Origin: Sphingomonas jejuensis
GTDB lineage: Bacteria > Pseudomonadota > Alphaproteobacteria > Sphingomonadales > Sphingomonadaceae
Assembly (NCBI RefSeq): GCF_011927695.1
Contig: NZ_JAATJE010000001.1
Coordinates: 1,116,001-1,180,000, forward strand
Length of the DNA: 64,000 nt
Direction: 5' to 3'
Below are positions 54,615 to 63,303 of the stretch, one piece after another. The position numbers and the translations under genes are program-made. How positions within the stretch are numbered: the stretch's first letter is position 1; the number at the start of each line of letters is the position of its first letter. The notes beneath the pieces are model-generated. The model made no database searches. It saw nothing but the letters and a program-made list of their open reading frames with translations, and was not told the DNA's origin.

Positions 54615-54646
54615 TCCATAGCTTCCGTACCATGGTACGGAGTCAA
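54615..54646 (-). promoter_or_regulatory. MerR-type operator-promoter between the fusion gene and the regulator
   Basis: On the minus strand: TTGACT (-35), then CCGTAC CATG GTACGG AAG, 19 bases, then CTATGG (-10). The 16-base CCGTACCATGGTACGG (54625-54640) is a perfect palindrome. The overlong 19-base spacer with a central dyad is the hallmark of MerR-activated promoters, and the -35 and dyad arms match the classical mercury-resistance operator as I know it, apart from the central four bases. It would drive the glutaredoxin-MauE-DUF305 gene. Confidence 0.82.
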
Positions 54647-54648
54647 GC

Positions 54649-55056
54649 GTGGCGACGATGACGATCGGGCAGCTGGCCGCAGCCGGCGGCGTGGGGGTGG
54701 AGACGATCCGCTTCTACCAGCGGCGCGGCCTGATCGACACGCCCGCGCGAGACGGCGGCATCCGGCGGTATGACGGAGAGGATCTGGCGCGGCTGCGGTT
54801 CATCCGGCAGGCGCAGGTGGCCGGCTTCACCCTGGACGAGATCGGCGAGCTGCTGGTGCTGGACGCGAGCGAGGACCGGGAGCGCGCCCGGACGCTGGCG
54901 CGCGCGCGGGTCGCGATGCTGGATGCGCGGATCGCCGAGCTGGAGCGCGCCCGCGACGCGCTGAGCCGACTGGCGGACGAATGTGCGGACGGAAAGGCAG
55001 GCCCCTGCCCGATCCTGACGCGTTTCGCCGAAGCCGACGCGGCCGGCGTATCCTAG
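54649..55056 (+). CDS. MerR-family regulator
   Basis: A 135-residue activator (132 from ATG 54658). The winged helix reads [20 protein letters not shown] then QRRGLI, and a long dimerisation helix follows. Near the C terminus [13 protein letters not shown] has two Cys seven residues apart, similar to the metal-binding loop of MerR; the third MerR cysteine, at the start of the dimer helix, is replaced by Ser ([11 protein letters not shown]). It probably senses a thiol-binding metal such as copper, mercury or zinc, but which one cannot be read. The start lies within the shared operator region. Confidence 0.86.
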   Translation: MATMTIGQLAAAGGVGVETIRFYQRRGLIDTPARDGGIRRYDGEDLARLRFIRQAQVAGFTLDEIGELLVLDASEDRERARTLARARVAMLDARIAELERARDALSRLADECADGKAGPCPILTRFAEADAAGVS

Positions 55057-55077
55057 CCAGCCGTGGCGCCGCCGCGC

Positions 55078-55395
55078 TCAGTCCTCGTCGGCGATCGTGA
55101 CGCGCAGGCCGTCGAGATCGTCGCCGAAGGTGATCTGGCAGGACAGGCGCGAGTTCGCGTCGCGGGTGTCGCTGCTGTCGAGCAGATCGTCCTCGTCGCG
55201 GCCCATTTCCGGCAGCTTGTCCTTGAACGCCTCGTCGACGTGCACGTGGCAGGTCGCGCAGGAGCAGCAGCCGCCGCACAGGGCGAGCAGTTCGTCGAAG
55301 CCGTTGTCGCGGATCACTTCCATGACGCTGAGGCCGGCCTCGCCCTCCACGGCGCGCTCGACCCCCTGACGGTTCACCACGATCAAGGTCGGCAT
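55078..55395 (-). CDS. Adrenodoxin-type 2Fe-2S ferredoxin
   Basis: A 105-residue ferredoxin. [20 protein letters not shown] begins the beta-grasp fold; cluster cysteines are in [17 protein letters not shown] (C-x5-C-x2-C pattern) and [16 protein letters not shown]. Such ferredoxins serve cytochrome P450 systems or cluster assembly. One extra Cys (GGCCSC, usually GGSCSC) sits in the loop. ATG 55395 was chosen; six more codons upstream are possible. It converges with merR and diverges from the glycosylase gene. Confidence 0.9.
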   Translation of the reverse strand: MPTLIVVNRQGVERAVEGEAGLSVMEVIRDNGFDELLALCGGCCSCATCHVHVDEAFKDKLPEMGRDEDDLLDSSDTRDANSRLSCQITFGDDLDGLRVTIADED

Positions 55396-55464
55396 GACGG
55401 CTCCTGCTCCCACGTTGTTGAGCCACGCTCTTGTCGCGGGCGGCGCTTGCGATCAAGTGAGCAG

Positions 55465-56094
55465 ATGGGATTGAGCCAGGAACAGCTGCACGGCGCCTTG
55501 CGGGCGCTCGCGGACGAGCACGAGCCGGTGGCACGGGTCATCGCCGATGTCGGCCTGCCGCCGCCGCGGATCAGCGCGCGCGGGTTCGCGACCCTGGCCC
55601 GCACCATCATCGGACAGCAGGTGAGCGTCGCTTCCGCCGCGGCGGTGTGGAACCGGCTGGACGCGGCAGCGGGCGGCGCGGACGACGCGACGCGGGTGGC
55701 GGCGCTATCGGACGAGGAGTTGCGCGCCGCCGGGCTGTCGCGGCAGAAGAGCGGATATCTTCGCAGCCTGGCCGACGAGGTCACGAGCGGACGGCTGGAC
55801 CTCAGCGCGTTGCCGGCGGACGACGAGGAGGCGATCGCACATCTGGTGCGCGTCAAGGGGATCGGCCGCTGGTCGGCGGAGATCTACCTGCTGTTCGCGG
55901 AAGGCCGGACCGACATCTGGCCGGCGGGGGACCTGGCGGTGCAGATCGAGGTGGGGCGGATCCTGGGCCTGGATGCGCGACCGAGCGAGGCGGACACGCG
56001 GGCGCTTGCGGAGGCATGGCGCCCCCACCGGGGTGCGGTCGCGATCCTGGCCTGGCACAGCTATGGGCAGGGCCGCATCAAGGCCCCGGTCTGA
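55465..56094 (+). CDS. DNA-3-methyladenine glycosylase (AlkA-like, HhH-GPD)
   Basis: A 209-residue base-excision repair enzyme. TIIGQQVSVASAAAVWNRLD is the family start, the helix-hairpin-helix is LVRVKGIGRWSAEIYLLFAE, and the catalytic Asp lies in IWPAGDLAVQ. It should remove alkylated purines from DNA. It lacks the N-terminal domain of E. coli AlkA, as the short bacterial forms do. ATG 55465 was chosen from an open frame reaching 55063, because upstream it would overlap the ferredoxin gene. Confidence 0.9.
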   Translation: MGLSQEQLHGALRALADEHEPVARVIADVGLPPPRISARGFATLARTIIGQQVSVASAAAVWNRLDAAAGGADDATRVAALSDEELRAAGLSRQKSGYLRSLADEVTSGRLDLSALPADDEEAIAHLVRVKGIGRWSAEIYLLFAEGRTDIWPAGDLAVQIEVGRILGLDARPSEADTRALAEAWRPHRGAVAILAWHSYGQGRIKAPV

Positions 56095-56109
56095 TCCGCC
56101 GGCCGGGCG

Positions 56110-56526
56110 TCAGCGCAGGTCGGCCGCGATGCCGGGCGCGAGGTAGGACAAGGCGAGAAACGCCAGGAACATGCCCAGGCCGAGGCCATAAAGGGATGGA
56201 ACAAGCCGCAACGCGATGCGCGAGCTGTTCAAGGGCGGTTTCAATCCCTGGCAGAGCTGCATGATGTCCGTCTTGCCCTGGATGGCGAGCAGGCCGGAGA
56301 TCGCCACCGGCAGCGCCGCCACGCCCATCTGCCAGGGGGCGAGACGTGCGCCGAACACGGTTTCGCCCAGCGTCAGGATGCCGCCGAGCGTCGCCACGCT
56401 GACGGACGCCATGCTCTTGAAATAGTCATAGGCCAGCGCCGGCTCCGGCAGGCGGACCCGTGTCGCCAGATCGGCGGCGGCGTCGGGCAGGTCCGCGCGG
56501 ACAAGCGTTGGTGGTCCATCATCCAT
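56110..56526 (-). CDS. Integral membrane protein of unknown function
   Basis: A 138-residue protein from ATG 56526. The first 45 residues are polar (DLATRVRLPEPALAYDYFKS), followed by three hydrophobic helices: SVSVATLGGILTLGETVF, LAPWQMGVAALPVAISGLLA and LVPSLYGLGLGMFLAFLALS. I recognise no family. It converges with the AlkA-like gene and diverges from the S9 peptidase. A longer frame to 56679 is open but would overlap the peptidase promoter. Confidence 0.65.
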   Translation of the reverse strand: MDDGPPTLVRADLPDAAADLATRVRLPEPALAYDYFKSMASVSVATLGGILTLGETVFGARLAPWQMGVAALPVAISGLLAIQGKTDIMQLCQGLKPPLNSSRIALRLVPSLYGLGLGMFLAFLALSYLAPGIAADLR

Positions 56527-56696
56527 GATGCCGGCTCCCCTCCCATTCCCCGATGATGAGACGATAACAGCGGACGACGGTGGAGCAAGGCGGGTGCCAC
56601 GCGCGTCCCTTTCGGGCGCCCTGCCCGCTTGCCGGCCTTTCAACGAGCCCGGGCTGGCGCTAAGACATGGGCCGATCACACCGGGGGGAGTTGTTC

Positions 56697-58739
56697 GTGA
56701 CCAAAGCCGTTCTATCTGCGCTGCTCATGGCAAGCACATCGATCGCATCGTCGGCGGGCGCACAGTCCTCCGCTTCCACCACCCCCACCGCGCAGGCGCC
56801 GCTGATCGAGCGCGCCAAGCTGTTCGGCAACCCCAGCCGGGCCGGCGGGCAGATCAGCCCGGACGGCCGCTGGCTGAGCTGGCTGGCGCCGCGCGACGGC
56901 GTGATGAACATCTATGTCGCGCCGATCGGCAGCCCGAACGAGGCGCGGGCGCTGACGGCATCGACGGAGCGCCCGATCCGCCAGCATTTCTGGTCGCCCG
57001 ACAGCTCCCGCGTGATGTACGTGCAGGACAAGGGCGGGGACGAGAACTTCCTGCTTTACGCCATCAACGTGCAGACCGGCGAGGAAACCAACCTGACGCC
57101 GTTCGAGCGGACGCGGGTGATGGTGGTCGGCACGTCCAACACGATCAAGGACCGCATCCTGGTCGGCCTGAACAACCGTGATCCGCGCTGGCACGACGTC
57201 CACAGCCTGGACCTGAACACCGGCCGCCTGACCGAGGTGATGCGCGGCGACGGCTACCAGGGCTTCCTGGCCGACGACAGCCTGACGCTGCGCATGGCGC
57301 TGAAGCCGAACGCCGCGGGCGGCACCGACTTCCACCGGATCGTGAACGGCCAGGTGGAGGCCGAGCCGTTCGGCCGCACCACGCTTGAGGACGCGCTGAC
57401 GACCTCGCCGGCCGGGTTCACCACGGATGGGCGGACGCTGTACTGGCTCGACAGCCGCGGCCGCAACACGGGCGCGCTGATCGCGCAGGACGTGGCGAGC
57501 GGCGAGACGCGCGTCATCGCCGAGAGCCCCAAGGCCGACATCGGCAGCGTGATGGTCGATCCCGTCACCGGCGAGATCGAAGCCTATGCCGTCAACTACC
57601 TGCGCAACGAATGGACCGCGATCGATCCGGAGATCGGCCGCAGCCTGGCGTATCTGAAGTCCAACCTGAACGGCGACGTGGTGGTCACCAGCCGGACGGA
57701 CGACGACAGCAAGTGGATCGTCGCGGTCGATCCGGTGACGGCACCGCCGTCCACCCACCTCTATGACCGGCGCGCGAACACGCTGACCCAGCTCTATGTC
57801 TCGCGGCCCGAGCTGGAGGGTGCGCCGCTGGTCGCCATGTACCCGCGCGAGATCCAGGCGCGTGACGGGCTCACCCTGCCCTCCTATCTGACGCTGCCGC
57901 CCGGCTCCGATCCGGATGGCGACGGCCGCCCCAACGCACCGGTGCCGATGGTGCTGCTGGTCCATGGCGGCCCGTGGGCGCGCGACGGATTTGGCTTCAA
58001 CGGCTATCACCAGTGGCTGGCGAACCGTGGCTATGCGGTGCTGTCGGTCAACTATCGCGGCTCCACCGGCTTCGGGAAGTCGTTCATCTCGGCGGGCGAC
58101 CTGCAGTGGGGCCGCAAGATGCACGACGACCTGATCGACGCGGTGGAATGGGCCGTGGACCAGGGGATCACGCCGCGCGACAAGGTGGCGATCATGGGCG
58201 GCAGCTATGGCGGCTATGCGACGCTTGCCGGGCTGACCTTCACGCCGACCACCTTTGCCTGCGGCGTCGACATCGTCGGTCCGTCCAACCTCCAGACGCT
58301 GCTCAGCACCATTCCGCCCTATTGGACGGCGGGGATCGAGCAGTTCCACCAGCGCATGGGCAACCCCAACACGCCCGAAGGCGTGGCGATGCTGCGCGAG
58401 CGGTCGCCGCTCTATTCGGCGGACAAGATCGTCCGGCCGCTGCTGATCGGCCAGGGCGCGAACGACCCGCGCGTGAACCAGGCGGAATCGGACCAGATCG
58501 TCGCGGCCATGCGGGAGCGCAACATTCCGGTGACCTACGTCCTGTTCCCGGACGAGGGCCATGGCTTTGCCCGCCCGACCAACAACATCGCGTTCAACGC
58601 CGTGACGGAGAGCTTCCTGGACCGCTGCCTCGGTGGGCGCAGCGAGCCGATCGGCGACACGGTGCGGCAATCCACGGCGCAGGTGCCGCACGGCGCCGAA
58701 TATGCGCCGGGCCTGGCCGACGCGATCCGGTCACGCTGA
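56697..58739 (+). CDS. S9-family prolyl oligopeptidase-like peptidase, exported
   Basis: A 680-residue serine peptidase starting at GTG 56697, with GGGGGGAG 8 bases upstream. A signal peptide ends near SSAGAQS. A beta-propeller (repeats such as ISPDGRWLSWLAPRDG and FWSPDSSRVMYVQDKG) covers the catalytic alpha/beta-hydrolase domain: nucleophile Ser in IMGGSYGGYATLAG, Asp in GQGANDPRVNQAES, His in PDEGHGFARPTN. It would cut peptides, often after proline, in the periplasm. A frame from ATG 56667 would add ten residues before the signal. Confidence 0.9.
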   Translation: MTKAVLSALLMASTSIASSAGAQSSASTTPTAQAPLIERAKLFGNPSRAGGQISPDGRWLSWLAPRDGVMNIYVAPIGSPNEARALTASTERPIRQHFWSPDSSRVMYVQDKGGDENFLLYAINVQTGEETNLTPFERTRVMVVGTSNTIKDRILVGLNNRDPRWHDVHSLDLNTGRLTEVMRGDGYQGFLADDSLTLRMALKPNAAGGTDFHRIVNGQVEAEPFGRTTLEDALTTSPAGFTTDGRTLYWLDSRGRNTGALIAQDVASGETRVIAESPKADIGSVMVDPVTGEIEAYAVNYLRNEWTAIDPEIGRSLAYLKSNLNGDVVVTSRTDDDSKWIVAVDPVTAPPSTHLYDRRANTLTQLYVSRPELEGAPLVAMYPREIQARDGLTLPSYLTLPPGSDPDGDGRPNAPVPMVLLVHGGPWARDGFGFNGYHQWLANRGYAVLSVNYRGSTGFGKSFISAGDLQWGRKMHDDLIDAVEWAVDQGITPRDKVAIMGGSYGGYATLAGLTFTPTTFACGVDIVGPSNLQTLLSTIPPYWTAGIEQFHQRMGNPNTPEGVAMLRERSPLYSADKIVRPLLIGQGANDPRVNQAESDQIVAAMRERNIPVTYVLFPDEGHGFARPTNNIAFNAVTESFLDRCLGGRSEPIGDTVRQSTAQVPHGAEYAPGLADAIRSR

Positions 58740-58765
58740 TCGCACGACCCGGTTAGGACCAAAGC

Positions 58766-59329
58766 ATGGCCGTTATCCTCGTCACGCCCCGCCGCTTTGC
58801 GGACGCACGCGGCTGGTTCAGCGAGACGTGGAACCGCACCCGGTTCGCCGAGTGGGGCATCGATGTCGACTTCGTGCAGGACAACCAGTCCCTGTCGAAG
58901 CCGGCGGGCACGGTGCGCGGCCTGCATTTCCAGACGCCGCCCGACGGACAGGCCAAGCTTGTCCGGTGCATCGCGGGACGGATCTGGGACGTGGCGGTTG
59001 ACGTGCGGGCGGGTTCACCGACCTACGGCCAGCATGTCGGAGCGGAACTGACGGCGGACGGGGGTGAGCAGCTGTTCATCCCCGTCGGCTTCGCGCACGG
59101 CTTCGTCACGCTGGAGCCGGAGACGCAGGTCGCGTACAAGTGCACCAGCCTTTATGCGCCGCAGTCTGACGGCGGGATCCATTGGAGCGACCCCGACATC
59201 GGCATCGACTGGCCGCTGCCGGCGGACGGTGCCATCCTGTCGGAAAAGGACCTGGTGCTGCCGCGGCTGAAGGATTTCGACAGCCCCTTCGCCTATGACG
59301 GCACGCCGCTTTCCCTCATCACGCGCTGA
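58766..59329 (+). CDS. rfbC: dTDP-4-dehydrorhamnose 3,5-epimerase RfbC
   Basis: A 187-residue cupin-fold enzyme, third step of dTDP-L-rhamnose synthesis. RGWFSETWNRTRFAEWGIDV and FVQDNQSLSKPAGTVRGLHF carry the RfbC signature, with catalytic His in GLHFQ and Tyr in the VAYKCTSLYAP region. First of four rfb genes in order C-B-D-A on one strand. Confidence 0.95.
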   Translation: MAVILVTPRRFADARGWFSETWNRTRFAEWGIDVDFVQDNQSLSKPAGTVRGLHFQTPPDGQAKLVRCIAGRIWDVAVDVRAGSPTYGQHVGAELTADGGEQLFIPVGFAHGFVTLEPETQVAYKCTSLYAPQSDGGIHWSDPDIGIDWPLPADGAILSEKDLVLPRLKDFDSPFAYDGTPLSLITR

Positions 59330-59341
59330 ACGGACTGACCC

Positions 59342-60409
59342 ATGACTTCCAGACGTATCCTCGTGACCGGCGGCGCCGGCTTCATCGGGTCGGCGCTTGT
59401 CCGCCACCTGATCCGCGACACCGAGCACGAGGTGCTGAACGTCGACGCGCTGACCTATGCGGGCAACCTCGCCTCACTGGACGAGGTGTCGGAGTCCAAT
59501 CGGTACCGGTTCGTCCGCGCGGACATCTGCGACCGCGATGCGATGGTCAAGCTGATCGCCGAGTTTCGCCCCGACGTGATCACCCACCTGGCGGCAGAGA
59601 GCCATGTGGACCGCTCGATCGATGGTCCGGGCGCGTTCATCCAGACCAATCTGGTCGGCACCTTCTCCATGCTGGCCGCCGCGCTGGAACATTGGCGCGG
59701 GCTCTCGCCGGAGGATCAGGCCTCCTTCCGCTTCCACCATATCTCGACCGACGAGGTGTTCGGTGCGCTCGGGGACGAGGGCTTCTTCACCGAGGAAACG
59801 CCCTATGATCCGCGCTCGCCCTATTCGGCGTCGAAGGCGGGATCGGACCATCTCGTGTCCGCGTGGCACCACACTTACGGCCTGCCGACAGTGATCACCA
59901 ACTGTTCAAACAATTACGGGCCGTACCATTTCCCCGAAAAGCTGGTGCCGCTGATGATCCTGAAGTGCCTGCACGGCGAGGCGCTGCCGGTCTACGGCAA
60001 GGGCGCCAACGTGCGCGACTGGCTGTATGTCGACGACCATGCCCGCGCGCTCGCGATCGTGTTCGAGAAGGGCGAGATCGGCGAAAGCTACATGGTCGGC
60101 GGCAACAACGAGCGGACCAACCTGGAGGTGGTTCACACCATCTGCGACACGCTCGACCGGTTGCGCCCGCGCGAGGACGGGAAGAGCTACCGCGAGCAGA
60201 TCTCCTATGTCGCCGATCGGCCGGGGCATGACTTCCGCTATGCGATCGACGCCACCAAGCTGCGCGACGAGCTCGGCTGGCGGGCGCAGGAGACGTTTGA
60301 GACTGGCATCGAGAAGACGATCCGCTGGTATCTCGACAATGAACGCTGGTGGGGGCCGATCCTGTCGGGCGCCTATGCGGGCGAACGGCTGGGACTGAAG
60401 AGCGCCTGA
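59342..60409 (+). CDS. rfbB: dTDP-glucose 4,6-dehydratase RfbB
   Basis: A 355-residue short-chain dehydrogenase-family enzyme, second step of dTDP-L-rhamnose synthesis. [19 protein letters not shown] binds [23 protein letters not shown] carries the catalytic acid pair, and [12 protein letters not shown] gives the Yxxx[21 protein letters not shown] is family-specific. It joins rfbD through a TGATG overlap. Confidence 0.96.
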   Translation: MTSRRILVTGGAGFIGSALVRHLIRDTEHEVLNVDALTYAGNLASLDEVSESNRYRFVRADICDRDAMVKLIAEFRPDVITHLAAESHVDRSIDGPGAFIQTNLVGTFSMLAAALEHWRGLSPEDQASFRFHHISTDEVFGALGDEGFFTEETPYDPRSPYSASKAGSDHLVSAWHHTYGLPTVITNCSNNYGPYHFPEKLVPLMILKCLHGEALPVYGKGANVRDWLYVDDHARALAIVFEKGEIGESYMVGGNNERTNLEVVHTICDTLDRLRPREDGKSYREQISYVADRPGHDFRYAIDATKLRDELGWRAQETFETGIEKTIRWYLDNERWWGPILSGAYAGERLGLKSA

Positions 60410-61284
60410 TGCCGGGCCGGATCCTGGTGACGGGCGGCAGCGGCCAGGTGGGCGGCGCGGTCGCGACGCTGGCCGCGGCGAACGGCTCCACCGTTCATGC
60501 GCCGGGGCGGGACGAACTCGACCTGACGTCCGGGGAGGCGATCGCCGCGATCGTCGACGACGACTGGACGGCGATCATCAACTGCGCCGCCTACACGGCC
60601 GTCGACCGGGCAGAGAGCGAGCAGGACCTGGCCTATGCCGTCAACGCGGATGCGCCCGAGGCATTCGCGCGCGCGGCGGCGAAGCGCGGCATTCCGCTGC
60701 TCCACGTGTCGACCGACTATGTCTTCGACGGCAGCAAGGATGGCTTCTACTCCGAGGACGATCCGGTCGCGCCGCTGGGCATCTACGGTCTGTCCAAGGA
60801 GGCCGGCGAGCGCGCGGTGCGCGACGCAGCGGGCCCGCACGTCATCCTGCGCACCGCGTGGGTGGTGAGCGCGACCGGTGCGAATTTCGTTAAGACGATG
60901 CTGCGGGTCGGTGCAGAGCGCGACCTGGTGCGCGTCGTCGATGATCAGCATGGCTGCCCGACGACCGCCGACGACATCGCACAGACGCTTTTGACGCTGG
61001 CGGCGCGACCGATCCAGGGTGGCGAGACGCTGCACTTCGTCAACGACGGCGATGCCAGCTGGCATGATCTGGCGGGCTTCGTCTTCGGCCGTGCAAAGGC
61101 GGCGGGGCGCAAGGTGCCGGTGCTGGAAGCGATCCCGACCAGCGCCTATCCAACGCCGGCCAAGCGACCGGCAAACTCCCGGCTATCGACGTCGCGCATC
61201 CGCGATCGCCACGGCATTACGCCGCGGCCGTGGCAGGATGCCATCGGCGACGTGCTCGACCGGTTGATGCACCCGGCCGCCTAA
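60409..61284 (+). CDS. rfbD: dTDP-4-dehydrorhamnose reductase RfbD
   Basis: A 291-residue enzyme, last step of dTDP-L-rhamnose synthesis. [20 protein letters not shown] binds [45 protein letters not shown] and [12 protein letters not shown] match RfbD. Its ATG shares the A of the rfbB stop. Confidence 0.95.
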   Translation: MPGRILVTGGSGQVGGAVATLAAANGSTVHAPGRDELDLTSGEAIAAIVDDDWTAIINCAAYTAVDRAESEQDLAYAVNADAPEAFARAAAKRGIPLLHVSTDYVFDGSKDGFYSEDDPVAPLGIYGLSKEAGERAVRDAAGPHVILRTAWVVSATGANFVKTMLRVGAERDLVRVVDDQHGCPTTADDIAQTLLTLAARPIQGGETLHFVNDGDASWHDLAGFVFGRAKAAGRKVPVLEAIPTSAYPTPAKRPANSRLSTSRIRDRHGITPRPWQDAIGDVLDRLMHPAA

Positions 61285-61306
61285 ATTCTACGATACGGAG
61301 CGACAC

Positions 61307-62212
61307 ATGAAGGGCATCATCTTGGCTGGCGGTTCCGGCACGCGGCTGCATCCGGCGACGCTGGCCGTGAACAAGCAGCTGCTGCCGGTGTACGACAAGC
61401 CGATGATCTATTATCCGGTGTCCGTCCTGATGATGGCGGGGATCCGGGAGATCCTGATCATCTCGTCGCCCGAATATCTCGACAACTACAAGCGCTTGTT
61501 CGAGGACGGCAGCGCGTTTGGGCTGGAGATCAGCTATGCCGTGCAGCCGAAGCCCGAGGGGCTGGCGCAGGCCTTCCTGATCGGCCGCGACTTCCTGGCC
61601 GGCGGCCCCGGCGCGCTGGTGCTGGGCGACAACATCTTCTTCGGCGCCGGGCTGCAGGAGCTGCTCCACCGGGCGCGGGCGCGTGAGCGCGGGGCGACCG
61701 TGTTCGCCTATCATGTCGAGGACGCAACTGCCTATGGCGTGGTCGAGCTCGACAACAGCGGCCGAGCGATCTCGATCGAGGAAAAGCCGAAGCAGCCGAG
61801 GTCCAACTATGCCGTCACCGGCCTTTATTTCTATGACGAGCGGGTGAGCGACCTGGCGCAGCAGGTGAAGCCTTCGGCGCGCGGCGAGCTGGAGATCACC
61901 GACCTCAATCGGCTCTACATGGAAGCAGGCGAGCTTTACGTGGAGCGCATGGGGCGGGGCTATGCCTGGCTCGACACCGGCACGCATGACAGCCTGCTGG
62001 AGGCGAGCGAGTTTGTTCGCACGCTGCAGCGCCGCCAGGGTACGCAGATCGCCAGCCTGGAGGAGATCGCCTTCCAGCAGGGCTTCATCGATCGGGACCA
62101 GCTGCGGCGCCGGGGAGAGCTGTTTGCAAAGACCAGCTATGGCCGGGCGCTGCTGGCGATCGCGGACGACGACGACGCTCAGGCCGATCAAGGGCATGGC
62201 GCAAGCCGCTGA
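61307..62212 (+). CDS. rfbA: Glucose-1-phosphate thymidylyltransferase RfbA
   Basis: A 301-residue nucleotidyltransferase, first step of dTDP-L-rhamnose synthesis. [20 protein letters not shown] is the nucleotide-binding motif; [37 protein letters not shown] and [17 protein letters not shown] are typical. Last gene of the rfb set; rhamnose would feed a surface or exported polysaccharide, in keeping with the exosortase genes next door. The 110-base gap after it shows no gene. Confidence 0.96.
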   Translation: MKGIILAGGSGTRLHPATLAVNKQLLPVYDKPMIYYPVSVLMMAGIREILIISSPEYLDNYKRLFEDGSAFGLEISYAVQPKPEGLAQAFLIGRDFLAGGPGALVLGDNIFFGAGLQELLHRARARERGATVFAYHVEDATAYGVVELDNSGRAISIEEKPKQPRSNYAVTGLYFYDERVSDLAQQVKPSARGELEITDLNRLYMEAGELYVERMGRGYAWLDTGTHDSLLEASEFVRTLQRRQGTQIASLEEIAFQQGFIDRDQLRRRGELFAKTSYGRALLAIADDDDAQADQGHGASR

Positions 62213-62322
62213 AATCGGGTAGGTCGATGCAGCCGTCATAAGGCGGGCGTCCGAACCTCCTCCGGATCGGATCAGGTGGAGGGGACCGTGCGCACACCAA
62301 ATCTTAGAGCCTTCGGGCACAG

Positions 62323-63303
62323 GTGTCCGATGAGCCGGACAAGCCGATCGGCGCAGCGCATGGGACGGCGATGAAGATCGAGACGAGCAGCGGATCCCTG
62401 CATTCGGGCGGCGCGGTGTCGCTGACGCCGACGATGGCAACGGTGATCGAGCATATCAAAGCAAACTGGCTGCTGTGGATCGGGCTGGCCGCGCTGGTGC
62501 TGCCCACCATGTTGTTCGTGGCCCGGGAAAGCTGGTCCACCGAGCAGGGCGCGCATGGCCCGATCGTGCTGGCGACCGGCCTGTGGCTGATCGCCCGGCA
62601 GCTGGACGCCGCGCGCGCCGTGGCCGTGCCCGGATCGAACGCGGTGACGGCGCTGATCCTGGTGCCGAGCCTGCTGATCTACACCTTTTCGCGCATCACC
62701 GGCATCGTCGAGATGGAGGGTTTCGCCGTGTACGGCGCGGTGATCGCCGCCATCTATTCGATCGGCGGCTCTCCGGTGCTGAAGCTGTTGTGGTTTCCGC
62801 TCGTCTACCTTGCCTTCGTCTTTCCGCCGCCCGACACGATGGTGGCGATGGTCACGCAGCCGCTGAAGATCTGGATTTCCGAGGCGGCGATCGACCTGCT
62901 CTATGCGCTGGGCTATCCGATCGCGGGGTCGGGCGTGACGATCCAGATCGGGCAGTATCAGCTGCTGGTCGCGGCGGCGTGCGCCGGTCTGAATTCGCTG
63001 ATCAGCCTGTCCGCCATCGGCCTGTTCTACGTATATATCCGGCACAACGCGAACTGGCGTTATGCCGCGCTGCTGATGCTGGCGATCGTGCCGGTCGCGA
63101 TCCTGGCCAACTTCATCCGGGTCATCATCCTGGTGCTGACGACCTATTATGCCGGTGAGGCGGTGGCGCAGGGCTTCGTCCACAATTTCGCGGGCCTGAC
63201 CATGTTCATCATCTCCGTGCTCGGCATCTTCGCGGTGGATGCGGCGGCCTCCCCGCTGCGGCGCCGACTGGCGCGCAAGCAGGAACAGGAGGGCGCACGA
63301 TGA
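62323..63303 (+). CDS. Exosortase (sphingomonad XrtV-like)
   Basis: A 326-residue membrane protein with eight or so helices. The transpeptidase residues are visible in order: Cys in VAAACAGLNSLISLSAIGLF, Arg in ILANFIRVIILVLTT, and His in FVHNFAGLTMFIIS. The family anchors or processes proteins with PEP-CTERM-like tails and is encoded with exopolysaccharide genes. Start uncertain: GTG 62323 as listed, or ATG 62371. I call it XrtV-like because of the host type and neighbours; the subtype needs a model search. Confidence 0.85.
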   Translation: MSDEPDKPIGAAHGTAMKIETSSGSLHSGGAVSLTPTMATVIEHIKANWLLWIGLAALVLPTMLFVARESWSTEQGAHGPIVLATGLWLIARQLDAARAVAVPGSNAVTALILVPSLLIYTFSRITGIVEMEGFAVYGAVIAAIYSIGGSPVLKLLWFPLVYLAFVFPPPDTMVAMVTQPLKIWISEAAIDLLYALGYPIAGSGVTIQIGQYQLLVAAACAGLNSLISLSAIGLFYVYIRHNANWRYAALLMLAIVPVAILANFIRVIILVLTTYYAGEAVAQGFVHNFAGLTMFIISVLGIFAVDAAASPLRRRLARKQEQEGAR

